From NCBI RefSeq assembly GCF_047872805.1, contig NZ_JBLQUK010000006.1, positions 112,742 through 176,741 on the forward strand: 64,000 nucleotides of DNA. Reading direction: 5' to 3'. Positions 31,898 to 39,904 of this stretch are shown one piece after another. This stretch comes from Erythrobacter sp047872805 (GTDB taxonomy: Bacteria > Pseudomonadota > Alphaproteobacteria > Sphingomonadales > Sphingomonadaceae). A program made the position numbers and the translations under genes. Numbering within the stretch: the stretch's first letter is position 1; the number at the start of each line of letters is the position of its first letter. The notes under the pieces were generated by a model. The model saw only the letters and a list, made by a program, of their open reading frames with translations. It was not told the DNA's origin and did not search any database.

Positions 31898-32793
31898 GCG
31901 CTGCCGATATCCTCGATCAGTGGCGCGCGCACCTTACCGACGCCCGCCGCCGCAGCCCGCATACGGTGCGCGCCTATCTCTCGGCGGCGCAGCGGATCAT
32001 GGCGGCGCGCGGGCTGGAGGATTGGGAGGGGGTCGCCAGCCTTGAGGGCCAAGATCTGCGCAGCCATCTCGCCGCGCGCCGCAGCGAAGGCATCGCCAAT
32101 GCCAGCGCCGCGCGCGAACTCTCGGCGCTCAAGGCCTTCATCGCCTATGCCCGCGCCGAAAGCGGCGATCCCGACCCCGCCGCCCCTCGCCTGCGCGGCC
32201 CGCGCCTCAAGAAGGGCCTGCCCCGCCCCGTCACCCCGGATGAGGCGGTGAACCTCGCTGATCTGGTCGATGGCACGGCCACCGAGGAATGGATCGGCGC
32301 GCGCGACCGGGCGGTGCTGCTGCTGATGTATGGCAGCGGCCTGCGCATTGCAGAGGCGCTGTCGCTGCAAGGCCGTGACGTGCCGCTGGGGGAGACGTTG
32401 ATGGTAACCGGGAAAGGGGGCAAGCAGCGCTTGGTGCCCATTTTGCCGATCACGCGCGAGGCGGTGGCGGAATATGTGCGGCTGTGCGTATTGCCACTGT
32501 CTGCCAAGGAACCCCTGTTTCGCGGAGCCAAGGGCGGTGCGCTGTCGCAAGGCATGGTGCAAAAGGCAATAGCGCGGGCGAGGCGAGCGCTGGGTTTGCC
32601 GGATACGGCGACGCCGCATGCCTTGCGGCATTCGTTTGCGACGCATCTGCTCAGCGCAGGCGCGGATTTGCGTAGTTTGCAGGAATTGCTGGGCCACGCC
32701 TCGTTGGGTTCGACGCAGATATACACCAAGGTTGATGCGGCACGGATGCTGGAGGATTATCGCAGCGCGCATCCTAGGGTGCGGAAGGGTTGA
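31894..32793 (+). CDS. xerC: Tyrosine recombinase XerC
   Basis: The 299-residue recombinase resolves chromosome dimers at dif with XerD and FtsK. It has the SAM-like N-terminal core-binding domain (WRAHLTDARRRSPHTVRAYLSA) and the catalytic domain with R in GSGLRIAEAL, K in TGKGGKQR, HALRH (His and Arg) and HASLGSTQIY with the nucleophile Tyr. The ATG at 31894 overlaps the hemW stop; upstream codons in the same frame belong to a shadow of hemW. Its place in a housekeeping operon and its length argue against a phage integrase. Confidence 0.92.
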   Translation: MSAADILDQWRAHLTDARRRSPHTVRAYLSAAQRIMAARGLEDWEGVASLEGQDLRSHLAARRSEGIANASAARELSALKAFIAYARAESGDPDPAAPRLRGPRLKKGLPRPVTPDEAVNLADLVDGTATEEWIGARDRAVLLLMYGSGLRIAEALSLQGRDVPLGETLMVTGKGGKQRLVPILPITREAVAEYVRLCVLPLSAKEPLFRGAKGGALSQGMVQKAIARARRALGLPDTATPHALRHSFATHLLSAGADLRSLQELLGHASLGSTQIYTKVDAARMLEDYRSAHPRVRKG

Positions 32794-32838
32794 TTGCGTG
32801 ACATCAGCAAGCGACCTCGTTCCTGCCTACTGCCTTAT

Positions 32839-32870
32839 CGTCGCCCCGGGCTTGACCCGGGGTCCCGCTT
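32839..32870 (+). repeat. Left inverted repeat of GIY-YIG unit
   Basis: The arm begins CGTCGCCCCGGGCTTGACCC and ends GTCCCGCTT. It pairs perfectly with the arm at 33198-33229 and contains its own 7-bp hairpin. Confidence 0.9.
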
Positions 32871-32886
32871 ATCCTTCACTCCGGCG

Positions 32887-33185
32887 ATGGATCACGAGAA
32901 CACCGGGGGCTGGGTTTACATCATGGCCGACCGCTATCGCGGCACGCTGTAGTCGGTGTTACCGCCGATCTGCCGTTCAGAATCAGTCTGCACCGTGAGG
33001 GGACGGGTTCTGATTTCTGCGCGCGATACGGCTTGAAGAGGCTGGTCTGGGCGGAGCAATGTGAGGCGATCCACGCCGCAATAGCACAGGAAAAGCGTAT
33101 CAAACGCTGGCGCCGCCAGTGGAAGTTTGAACTGATCGAGAAAGCCAACCCGGGATGGGACGATCTGTTTGTATCCTTGGCGTGA
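32887..33185 (+). pseudogene. GIY-YIG nuclease family gene, frameshifted
   Basis: From ATG 32887 the sequence encodes MDHENTGGWVYIMADRYRGT and then meets TAG at 32950. Reading on in the +1-shifted frame gives VGVTADLPFRISLHREGTGS, then ARYGLKRLVWAEQ, EKRIKRWRRQWKFELIEKAN and a normal end WDDLFVSLA with TGA at 33183-33185. The two halves join as ...GTLY-VGVTADL, so one base appears to be missing inside the YIG motif at about 32950-32952. Intact relatives are about 95-100 residues and belong to the small UPF0213/YhbQ-like GIY-YIG group. The gene is otherwise undamaged, so the mutation may be recent or a sequencing error. Confidence 0.85.
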
Positions 33186-33197
33186 AGACCTCGAAGC

Positions 33198-33229
33198 AAG
33201 CGGGACCCCGGGTCAAGCCCGGGGCGACG
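33198..33229 (-). repeat. Right inverted repeat of GIY-YIG unit
   Basis: Exact reverse complement of 32839-32870, beginning AAGCGGGACCCCGGGTCAAG on the plus strand. Confidence 0.9.
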
Positions 33230-33293
33230 GGATGGCGGTAACCCACCCAATGCCGGTAAAAGGTTAGCCAGACCCTAGCCTCTAAGAGCAGAT

Positions 33294-34247
33294 TCAGTCC
33301 CCCAACCGCGCCTCAATCGCGTCCCAGATCATTCCCGGCAGGTCCGTCCCGTCGAACTCCGAAATCGCCACGATCCCCGTCGGCGAAGTCACGTTGATCT
33401 CGGTCAGCCATTTGCCGCCGATCACGTCGATGCCAACAAAGGTCAGCCCCAACCGCTTCAAATCCGGCCCCATCGCCTCGCAAATCTCGATCTCGCGCTC
33501 CGTCAGCTCGGTCTTTTGCGCGCTTCCGCCCATTGCCAGGTTGCTTCGGAACTCGCCCTCGCCCGGTATGCGGTTGATTGCGCCAGCGATCTCTCCGTCT
33601 ATCAGGACGATGCGCTTGTCGCCCTCGGCCACTTCGGGGAGGAAGGGCTGGACCATATGCGGTTCGGGCCAGGTCTGGTTGAACACCTCGAACAGCGCAG
33701 TGAGGTTGTCGCCGCTTTCCGGCACGCGGAAAATCGCCTTGCCGCCATTGCCGTGGATGGGCTTCACCACCACTGCGCCGTGCTCCGCCATGAAGCGGCG
33801 CACTTCGTCCACGTTGCGGGTCACCAAAGTCGGCGGCATGAAGCGGCGGTAATCGAGCACCATCACCTTTTCTGGCGCATTGCGGACGCTGGCGGGATCG
33901 TTGACCACCAGCGTCTCGCCCTTGATCCGTTCGAGCAGATGGGTCGCGGTGATATAGCCCATGTCGAAGGGCGGGTCTTGCCGCATCAAAACCACGTCGA
34001 TATCGCGCCCAAGGTCGAGCCGGACGCCCGCGCCTTTCTCGAAATGGTCGCCCACCACGCGGCGGACTTTCACCGGGAAGCACTGCGCATAAAGCCGGTC
34101 ATCAGCGTCCAATGTCAGGCTTTCGACGTGATATTCGAGCACCTCATACCCGCGTTCCTGCGCGGCGAGCATCAGCGCGAAACTGCTGTCGCCCTTGATG
34201 TTGATGTTTTCGATGGGGTCCATCTGGACCGCGATTTTTAGGGTCAA
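33294..34247 (-). CDS. gshB: Glutathione synthase
   Basis: The 317-residue ATP-grasp enzyme joins gamma-glutamylcysteine and glycine. It has the N-terminal substrate domain (VQMDPIENINIKGDSSFALML), the ATP-grasp segment AEHGAVVVKPIHGNGGKAIF (about 155-174) and the metal-binding end GIDVIGGKWLTEINVTSPTG. Length is typical of bacterial GshB. The ATG at 34247 lies next to the palindromic repeat at 34262-34346. The gene for the first step (gshA) is not in the window. Confidence 0.96.
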   Translation of the reverse strand: MTLKIAVQMDPIENINIKGDSSFALMLAAQERGYEVLEYHVESLTLDADDRLYAQCFPVKVRRVVGDHFEKGAGVRLDLGRDIDVVLMRQDPPFDMGYITATHLLERIKGETLVVNDPASVRNAPEKVMVLDYRRFMPPTLVTRNVDEVRRFMAEHGAVVVKPIHGNGGKAIFRVPESGDNLTALFEVFNQTWPEPHMVQPFLPEVAEGDKRIVLIDGEIAGAINRIPGEGEFRSNLAMGGSAQKTELTEREIEICEAMGPDLKRLGLTFVGIDVIGGKWLTEINVTSPTGIVAISEFDGTDLPGMIWDAIEARLGD

Positions 34248-34261
34248 ACCTTAACTCCATT

Positions 34262-34346
34262 CGTCATTGCGAGCGTAGCGAAGCAATCCAGTGCCCAACG
34301 CGCAAACGCTCTGGATTGCCGCGCCGCTTCGCTCCTCGCAATGACG
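34262..34346. repeat. Palindromic repeat (CGTCATTGCGAG family) between gshB and yraN
   Basis: The left arm CGTCATTGCGAGCGTAGCGA...AATCCAG (34262-34291) pairs with the right arm CTGGATTGCC...CTCGCAATGACG (34311-34346), which carries six additional bases. The family is widespread in Alphaproteobacteria. It could slow readthrough from yraN into gshB. Confidence 0.85.
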
Positions 34347-34360
34347 AAAGAGCGGGCATT

Positions 34361-34717
34361 TCAAGGCATCCACGCGTTTTCAATGTGGCGCGGCCTGCTG
34401 CCGGGTGCAAGCAGGATAACGTCGATCCGCAAGTCTTCGCCGCCGGTTGCATATTCATGCGCCACTATCTCCACCGCGGCTGCCACCCGTGCTAGCCGGC
34501 GTTCGTCGATCGCAGTGTCGAGATCGGCGGCGCGCTTGCGCCACTTGACCTCGATAAAGGCGACAAGACCGGGTTTGCGCGCGATCAGGTCAATCTCTCC
34601 CAGCTTGGTCTTGACCCTTTCGGCGACCACCTGCCAGCCTTGCTGCATCAGCCACTGCGCTGCCTGCGCCTCACCCTCCCGGCCTTTCCGGTCTGCGATG
34701 ACGCGCTTTTCACTCAT
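34361..34717 (-). CDS. yraN: YraN family (UPF0102) putative nuclease
   Basis: The 118-residue protein has the UPF0102 pattern: REGEAQAAQWLMQQGWQVVAERV (about 13-35), then KTKLGEIDLIARKPGLVAFIEVKWRKR (about 37-63) with the Glu-Asp and Glu-x-Lys residues of a Holliday-junction-resolvase-like/PD-(D/E)xK fold. Activity has not been shown for most members. Its ATG overlaps the stop of rsmI by four bases; the rsmI-yraN-gshB order is conserved in Alphaproteobacteria from memory, but the biological connection is unknown. Confidence 0.9.
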   Translation of the reverse strand: MSEKRVIADRKGREGEAQAAQWLMQQGWQVVAERVKTKLGEIDLIARKPGLVAFIEVKWRKRAADLDTAIDERRLARVAAAVEIVAHEYATGGEDLRIDVILLAPGSRPRHIENAWMP

Positions 34718-35607
34718 TGCGATTTCAGCTCGACCGCGCGGGCGTAGAGCGTCTGGCGGTCCATCCCGGTCAGTCTGGCGACCGTTCCCGCAGCCTTGCT
34801 GGCGCTCATTTCCTCCAGCGCCTCGCGCAGCAGCGCGTCGGAATCATGCGCCGTCACCTGTTCAGCCGGTGGGCCGACCAGCAAGACAATCTCGCCCTTG
34901 GGTGGGTGCGCCGTGTAATATTCTGCCAGCTCAGCAGCCAGCCCGCTGCGGCATTCTTCATGCAGTTTGGTCAGTTCGCGCGCGACGGCGATCTCGCGCT
35001 TCGGCCAGATATCGGCCATCACCGAAAGGCTGCGGACCAGACGCGGCCCGGTTTCGTAGAAGATCAGCGTCGCATCAACCCCGTCAAGGCTTCCCAGCAT
35101 GTCGGCCCGCGCCTTGTCCTTTACCGGTAGGAAACCGGCGAACAGAAACCGGTCATTGGGCAGGCCTGATAACGTCAATCCGGCAATCGCCGCGCAGGCA
35201 CCGGGAACGACCGCGACGTTGACACCGGCCTCTCGCGCTGCGCGCACGAGCCGGTAACCGGGATCGGAAATCAGCGGGGTTCCGGCATCGCTGACCAGCG
35301 CCACAGGCGCTTGCCGGGACTGCTCGATCAGCCATTGGCGTGTTTCCACCGTGGCGTGATCGTCATAACGCTGCATCCGGGTTTCGGCTCCGATGGCCTT
35401 GAGCAATTTGCCCGTAACCCGCGTGTCTTCGCAGGCGATGATCTGCGCGCGGCGCAGCACGTCGACGCCTCGCATCGTTATGTCGCCAAGATTGCCAATC
35501 GGCGTTGCAACAATATACAGACCCGGTTCAAGAGGTTTGATAAAGACAGATTCAGGGGCCGGCGTGTTCACACCCGGCCTAATGAAGCAGCGATCAGGGG
35601 TCGGCAA
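34714..35607 (-). CDS. rsmI: 16S rRNA (cytidine-1402-2'-O)-methyltransferase
   Basis: The 297-residue tetrapyrrole-methylase-fold enzyme methylates C1402 of 16S rRNA. It begins the conserved part at LYIVATPIGNLGDIT (about 30-44), followed by ACEDTRVTGKLL, VALVSDAGTPLISDPGYRLV and GFLPVKDKARADML. The C-terminus ends with a short helical domain. The start is uncertain: TTG at 35607 leaves only two bases to the divergent lipoprotein gene, whereas GTG at 35571 would give a shorter N-terminus close to that of homologues. It overlaps yraN. Confidence 0.93.
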   Translation of the reverse strand: MPTPDRCFIRPGVNTPAPESVFIKPLEPGLYIVATPIGNLGDITMRGVDVLRRAQIIACEDTRVTGKLLKAIGAETRMQRYDDHATVETRQWLIEQSRQAPVALVSDAGTPLISDPGYRLVRAAREAGVNVAVVPGACAAIAGLTLSGLPNDRFLFAGFLPVKDKARADMLGSLDGVDATLIFYETGPRLVRSLSVMADIWPKREIAVARELTKLHEECRSGLAAELAEYYTAHPPKGEIVLLVGPPAEQVTAHDSDALLREALEEMSASKAAGTVARLTGMDRQTLYARAVELKSQ

Positions 35608-35609
35608 GA

Positions 35610-36821
35610 ATGAAGCTATCGGCGAAACCGGTTTTTATGCGGGAATGGATGCGAAACCTTGCGCGGGGGATCAACCGCCGCAGTCTGGCAGCAGCGGGCA
35701 CGGCGGCGCTGCTGGCCGGGTGCCAGGTCATCCCCAAGACCGAAACCGTGGTAACCGCCCCGCCCCCCGCTCCCGCGCCTCAACCCAGCGCGACGGCGCT
35801 GCCAACCGACGCGACAAGGCACCGGGTTGCCTTGCTGGTGCCGATGGGCGGTAGCGCTGCCGAAGTGGGTCAGGCGCTGGCCAATGCCACCACGATGGCG
35901 CTGCTCGATACCAATGCGGAAAACCTGCGGATCACCACCTATGACACCTCGCGCGGTGCGGCGGCAGCGGCACGTCAGGCGATTGCGGATGGCAACAAGC
36001 TGATCCTTGGCCCTTTGATGGCTGACAATGTCCCTGCAGTGCAGGCTGCGGCGCGGCCCGCCAATGTCCCGGCCATCGCCTTTTCCAACGATGCCACGGT
36101 CGCCAGCGCGGATGTGTTCGTGATCGGACATATCCCCGAACAATCGATCCGCCGCACGGTCCGATTTGCTCGCGAGAATGGGTCAAACAATTTCGGCGCG
36201 CTGATGCCCGAAGGCGATTATGGCCAACGATCCTATAACGCGCTGCAAAACTCACTGAGCGATTATGGCGGCAATCTGGTCGCGTTTGAACGCTATGCGC
36301 GCGGCAACACTTCGATTGTTGGTGCGGCGCAGCGGCTGCGCACACGCGGCGGTTACGACACGGTGCTGATCGCAGATGGCGCGCGACTCGCGGTTCAGGC
36401 TGCGGGCGAATTGCGCAGCGACGGGGCCGAGGGCACTCGTATTCTCGGCACCGAATTGTGGAGCGGCGAATCCGCCCTTGCCCGCGCCAGTTCGGTCAAT
36501 GGCGCGATGTTCTCGGCCGTTTCGGATCAGCGCTTTCGTCGGTTCTCCGACAGCTACGAGGCGCGATTTGGCACCAAGCCGTTTCGTATTGCGACGCTGG
36601 GCTATGATGCGGTGCTGCTGACCCTGCGCATCGCGCGCGATTGGCGCGTCGGCAGCGATTTTCCGGTCAGCCGGATGTATGATCGCGGCGGGTTTCTGGG
36701 CGTCGATGGCGCGTTCCGCTTTGATCGCGGCGGGGTCGCCGAACGCGCGCTCGAAGTGCGCGAGGTGCGCGGGGACCAAGTGATTGCCCTTGACCCCGCA
36801 CCCACCAGCTTTGGCGGCTGA
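35610..36821 (+). CDS. LpoA-like penicillin-binding-protein activator, lipoprotein
   Basis: The 403-residue protein has a basic N-terminus, a signal sequence and a lipobox (LLAGC, cysteine about residue 39), a Pro-rich linker (TAPPPAPAPQPS) and a periplasmic-binding-protein-like domain (about 70-400; VALLVPMGGSAAEVGQALANA, AIADGNKLILGPLMADNVPAV). This arrangement corresponds to LpoA-type outer-membrane lipoproteins that stimulate PBP1A. The start could be ATG 35610, 35637 or 35649; the last gives the shortest signal peptide. It is divergent from rsmI; in gamma-proteobacteria lpoA, rsmI and yraN are also neighbours, which supports the assignment. Confidence 0.85.
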   Translation: MKLSAKPVFMREWMRNLARGINRRSLAAAGTAALLAGCQVIPKTETVVTAPPPAPAPQPSATALPTDATRHRVALLVPMGGSAAEVGQALANATTMALLDTNAENLRITTYDTSRGAAAAARQAIADGNKLILGPLMADNVPAVQAAARPANVPAIAFSNDATVASADVFVIGHIPEQSIRRTVRFARENGSNNFGALMPEGDYGQRSYNALQNSLSDYGGNLVAFERYARGNTSIVGAAQRLRTRGGYDTVLIADGARLAVQAAGELRSDGAEGTRILGTELWSGESALARASSVNGAMFSAVSDQRFRRFSDSYEARFGTKPFRIATLGYDAVLLTLRIARDWRVGSDFPVSRMYDRGGFLGVDGAFRFDRGGVAERALEVREVRGDQVIALDPAPTSFGG

Positions 36822-36848
36822 TATCCGCGCAAAACGCTGACCCTCGCG

Positions 36849-36881
36849 CTTGTGAGCAGGGATTGCCTGCGCCTATATCGG
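36849..36881 (+). promoter_or_regulatory. Promoter-like element directly before parE
   Basis: CTTG is followed after 19 bases by CCTATATCGG, the same -10 as at dnaK. It can also be read as a housekeeping TTGTGA-N18-TATATC promoter. The -10 ends four bases before the parE ATG, implying little or no leader. Confidence 0.45.
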
Positions 36882-36885
36882 GCGC

Positions 36886-38862
36886 ATGTCTGACGATCTG
36901 TTTGAAAACACGCCTACCTCCAGCGGCGATTACGATTCTTCCTCTATCGAAGTGCTCGAAGGGTTGGAGCCGGTTCGCCGCCGCCCGGGCATGTATATCG
37001 GCGGGACCGATGACCGAGCGTTGCACCATCTCGCCGCAGAGGTGCTCGACAACGCCATGGACGAAGCCGTCGCCGGTCACGCCACGCGCATCGAAATGCG
37101 GCTTGACGAAGGCAACCGGCTGCATGTTTCGGACAATGGGCGGGGCATTCCGGTGGACGAACACCCCAAATTTCCCGGCAAATCGACGCTGGAGGTGATC
37201 CTTTCCACGCTCCATTCGGGCGGCAAGTTCTCGGGAAAGGCCTATGCCACCAGTGGCGGGCTGCACGGGGTCGGGGTGAGCGTGGTCAACGCTTTGTCGT
37301 CGCACACACGGGTGGAGGTGGCGCGCGACAAACAATTATACGCGCAGGAATTTTCACGCGGGATCACGCTAGGCAAGATCGAAACTGTGGGCGCGGCGCC
37401 CAATCGGCGCGGAACTATGGTCAGCTTTACGCCCGACACAGAGATTTTCGGCGACCGGCAATTCAAACCCGCGCGCCTGTTCAAACTCGCCCGTTCGAAG
37501 GCCTATCTGTTCGCGGGTGTGGAAATTCGCTGGAAATGCGCCGTCAGCCTCACCAGCGACGACGTGCCAGCAGAGGCGGTGTTCAAATTTCCCGGCGGGC
37601 TTGCAGATCACCTTGCCGAACAGGTTGGCGCGCGCGAATGTGTGACGGCGCAGCCGTTTACCGGGCGACAGGATTTTGCGGGCGATCAGGGCCGTGCCGA
37701 ATGGGCGATCGCCTGGCCGCTCTATTCAGACGGTTCGACCAGTTGGTATTGCAACACCGTCCCTACTCCCGACGGCGGCACCCATGAACAGGGCCTGCGC
37801 GGGGCGCTGACCAAGGCATTGCGCAGTTTTGGCGAGTTGACCGGCGCCAAGAAAGCCAAGGACATCTCTGCCGATGATGTGATGAACGGTGCAGAGGTGA
37901 TGCTCAGCGTGTTCATCCGCGATCCGCAATTCCAGTCGCAGACCAAGGATCGGCTGACCTCCCCGGAGGCCGCACGTCTGGTGGAAAGCGCGGTGCGCGA
38001 TCACTTCGACCATTTCCTCTCCGACAATATGGAGCGCGGCAAGGCGCTGCTTGGCGAAGTGATGGAGCGCATGGATGAACGCCTGAAGCGCAAACAGGAA
38101 CGCGAGATCAAGCGCAAGACCGCGACCAATGCCAAGAAATTGCGCCTGCCCGGCAAGCTCACCGATTGCAGCGGTGAGGGAACCCGCGAAACCGAACTGT
38201 TTATCGTCGAAGGTGACAGCGCCGGGGGCAGCGCGAAACAGGCGCGCGACCGCAAATCTCAGGCCATCCTGCCAATCCGGGGCAAGATCCTCAACGTCGC
38301 CAGCGCCACCGCCGACAAGATCCGCGCCAACAGCGAAATCGCTGACCTGACGCTGGCGATGGGCTGCGGCACGCGCAAGGACTGCGACGCGCAGGACCTG
38401 CGTTATGACCGGATCATCATCATGACCGACGCCGATGTTGATGGCGCGCATATTGCGACTCTGTTGATGACGTTTTTCTTTCAGGAAATGCCCGATGTCG
38501 TGCGCAGCGGTTCGCTCTATCTGGCGCAGCCGCCGCTCTACCGCCTTACTGCTGGCAAAGAGAGCCGCTATGCCCGCGACGATGCACACCGGGCCGAACT
38601 GGAAGCAACCGTGTTCAAGGGCAAAAAGGTCGAGGTGGGCCGGTTCAAAGGGCTTGGCGAAATGAACCCGCAGCAATTGCGCGAAACCACGATGAACCCG
38701 GAAACCCGTTCGCTGGTGCGCATCACCCTGCCAACCGAAAACGAACAGCGTTTCGCGGTCAAGGAACTGGTCGATCAATTGATGGGCCGCAATCCCGAAC
38801 ACCGTTTCAACTTCATCCAAAACCGCGCGGGCGAAATTAACCGGGACATGATTGATGCGTGA
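36886..38862 (+). CDS. parE: DNA topoisomerase IV subunit B
   Basis: The 658-residue ATPase subunit decatenates daughter chromosomes with ParC. It has the GHKL ATP-binding domain (YIGGTDDRALHHLAAEVLDNAMDEA, GRGIPVDEHP), the transducer domain, and the TOPRIM region with EGDSAGGSAKQARDRKSQA and TDADVDGAHI (metal-binding Asp residues), ending MGRNPEHRFNFIQNRA. Its length is typical of ParE rather than the longer GyrB. The ATG at 36886 has no Shine-Dalgarno sequence and sits just after a -10 element. Confidence 0.96.
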   Translation: MSDDLFENTPTSSGDYDSSSIEVLEGLEPVRRRPGMYIGGTDDRALHHLAAEVLDNAMDEAVAGHATRIEMRLDEGNRLHVSDNGRGIPVDEHPKFPGKSTLEVILSTLHSGGKFSGKAYATSGGLHGVGVSVVNALSSHTRVEVARDKQLYAQEFSRGITLGKIETVGAAPNRRGTMVSFTPDTEIFGDRQFKPARLFKLARSKAYLFAGVEIRWKCAVSLTSDDVPAEAVFKFPGGLADHLAEQVGARECVTAQPFTGRQDFAGDQGRAEWAIAWPLYSDGSTSWYCNTVPTPDGGTHEQGLRGALTKALRSFGELTGAKKAKDISADDVMNGAEVMLSVFIRDPQFQSQTKDRLTSPEAARLVESAVRDHFDHFLSDNMERGKALLGEVMERMDERLKRKQEREIKRKTATNAKKLRLPGKLTDCSGEGTRETELFIVEGDSAGGSAKQARDRKSQAILPIRGKILNVASATADKIRANSEIADLTLAMGCGTRKDCDAQDLRYDRIIIMTDADVDGAHIATLLMTFFFQEMPDVVRSGSLYLAQPPLYRLTAGKESRYARDDAHRAELEATVFKGKKVEVGRFKGLGEMNPQQLRETTMNPETRSLVRITLPTENEQRFAVKELVDQLMGRNPEHRFNFIQNRAGEINRDMIDA

Positions 38863-38877
38863 GGTCGGAGAAGACTT

Positions 38878-39462
38878 ATGTGGTGGCTAGCTGTCGCGTT
38901 TGGAGCAATGATCCTATTTTTCATTGTCCGCAAATTTTTCAAAATTCGAATGCAGCTCCAAATTCAGGAAGCGATCAAGCAGCATGTCTGGTTTGCCTAT
39001 AGAATGCTCAAGCCATTCGATACCGAGATCAACCCAAGGATCTGGAAGGATCGATATTTCTTAGGCTACATTCAGGGCTACGAAGCATTTTTGATAAAGT
39101 TCTCAGCACCCAATCTCTCTCCTGTAGAGAAAGGATCAATCGGCGTTCGCGCCATGCAGGAGCTTGTGCCCGATAACTTCAGCGACGTATTGGAGTTGGT
39201 TTCCGATCTCTACGTCTCCAAGAGTCCAGCCTTCATGCGTGGAATGCAACATGGTGGCGATGTTGCGATTCTTATGAGCGACAAAGCTGGTCCGGAGCTG
39301 CTTGCTGACGCCGACGTGCAGTCAGTCTTGCGAGAGGCTCCTTCGGCTAGCGAGCTTTCTTCTACGTTAGGTATGGATGCCCCTGTAGGGCAAACTGCAA
39401 CGGCTGGTGGACTGTTGATGCAATTGCATCTCAGCAGGCATCGCGAACAGATTGACTGGTAG
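38878..39462 (+). CDS. Membrane-anchored protein of unknown function, A+T-rich
   Basis: I do not recognise this 194-residue protein. It has one N-terminal membrane helix (about residues 2-18) followed by a basic stretch (VRKFFKIRMQ), so the rest is probably cytoplasmic. The soluble part is a mixed helical domain with no known motif. Its codons are clearly more A+T-rich than those of parE and the following genes, which suggests a transferred or fast-evolving gene. It starts 15 bases after parE with GGAGAAG upstream of the ATG and is followed 12 bases later by another small gene, so it may be read from the parE transcript. Confidence 0.7.
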   Translation: MWWLAVAFGAMILFFIVRKFFKIRMQLQIQEAIKQHVWFAYRMLKPFDTEINPRIWKDRYFLGYIQGYEAFLIKFSAPNLSPVEKGSIGVRAMQELVPDNFSDVLELVSDLYVSKSPAFMRGMQHGGDVAILMSDKAGPELLADADVQSVLREAPSASELSSTLGMDAPVGQTATAGGLLMQLHLSRHREQIDW

Positions 39463-39474
39463 CAAACCTGACCA

Positions 39475-39843
39475 ATGGTTGAGAAGAAATACCCTGACCC
39501 GCGCGAGGAAGACATCGTTTATGGCGACCGCCGCCTTTCACGCCCCGATGTGTCGCTGCCAGATTGGGAAGTGCCCGACGGCACCTATCGCCCGGTTCCG
39601 ATAGTCTGGTTCACCGGGGCATTGTTTGCGCAGATATTCCTGACCGGTTTTCTGTTTCTCATGCTGGTAGGCCAGAACGGGTGGCTGGCAATTGCCTTCA
39701 CCGCGCTGTCAAGCGGGGCCATCGGGGCATGGACATGGCAGCGAGGCATGGGAGAGGCCGGTGCAGGCTGGAAGATCGGAACCATTACCATGCTGGCGTT
39801 CTGGTTTGTGCTGTTTGCCTTCGCAGCGAGCACCAGAATTTAG
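39475..39843 (+). CDS. Small membrane protein of unknown function
   Basis: The 122-residue protein has a hydrophilic N-terminus (KKYPDPREEDIVYGDRRLS) and three hydrophobic segments (about 44-63, 67-84 and 97-117). No family is recognised. G+C-rich codon use matches the host, unlike the gene before it. The start ATG at 39475 is the first in frame; no strong ribosome site is visible. It may be associated with the sigma-factor locus that begins 61 bases downstream, but nothing shows this. Confidence 0.65.
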   Translation: MVEKKYPDPREEDIVYGDRRLSRPDVSLPDWEVPDGTYRPVPIVWFTGALFAQIFLTGFLFLMLVGQNGWLAIAFTALSSGAIGAWTWQRGMGEAGAGWKIGTITMLAFWFVLFAFAASTRI

Positions 39844-39904
39844 TCCGCGCGAAATTTCGCAGCGTCCATGTAAGAAATCCCCGCACTGACAGACTAAGGG
39901 GGGC

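Larger units (their letters stand above)
32839..33229. mobile_element. 391-bp unit: GIY-YIG gene remnant with perfect 32-bp inverted ends
   Basis: The 32-base ends at 32839-32870 and 33198-33229 are exact reverse complements. Each arm also folds on itself as CCCCGGG, loop CTTGA, CCCGGGG. They stand 16 and 12 bases outside the gene remnant. No obvious target-site duplication is seen. The structure looks like a REP-like non-autonomous unit carrying its own nuclease; mobility is inference. Confidence 0.6.

Noticed and set aside
31894..32793. Tyrosine recombinase as a phage or island integrase, with the tRNA-Ser as attachment site.
   Set aside because: The gene is XerC-like, sits in the rph-rdgB-hemW run and is far from the tRNA; no cargo or att repeats are seen.
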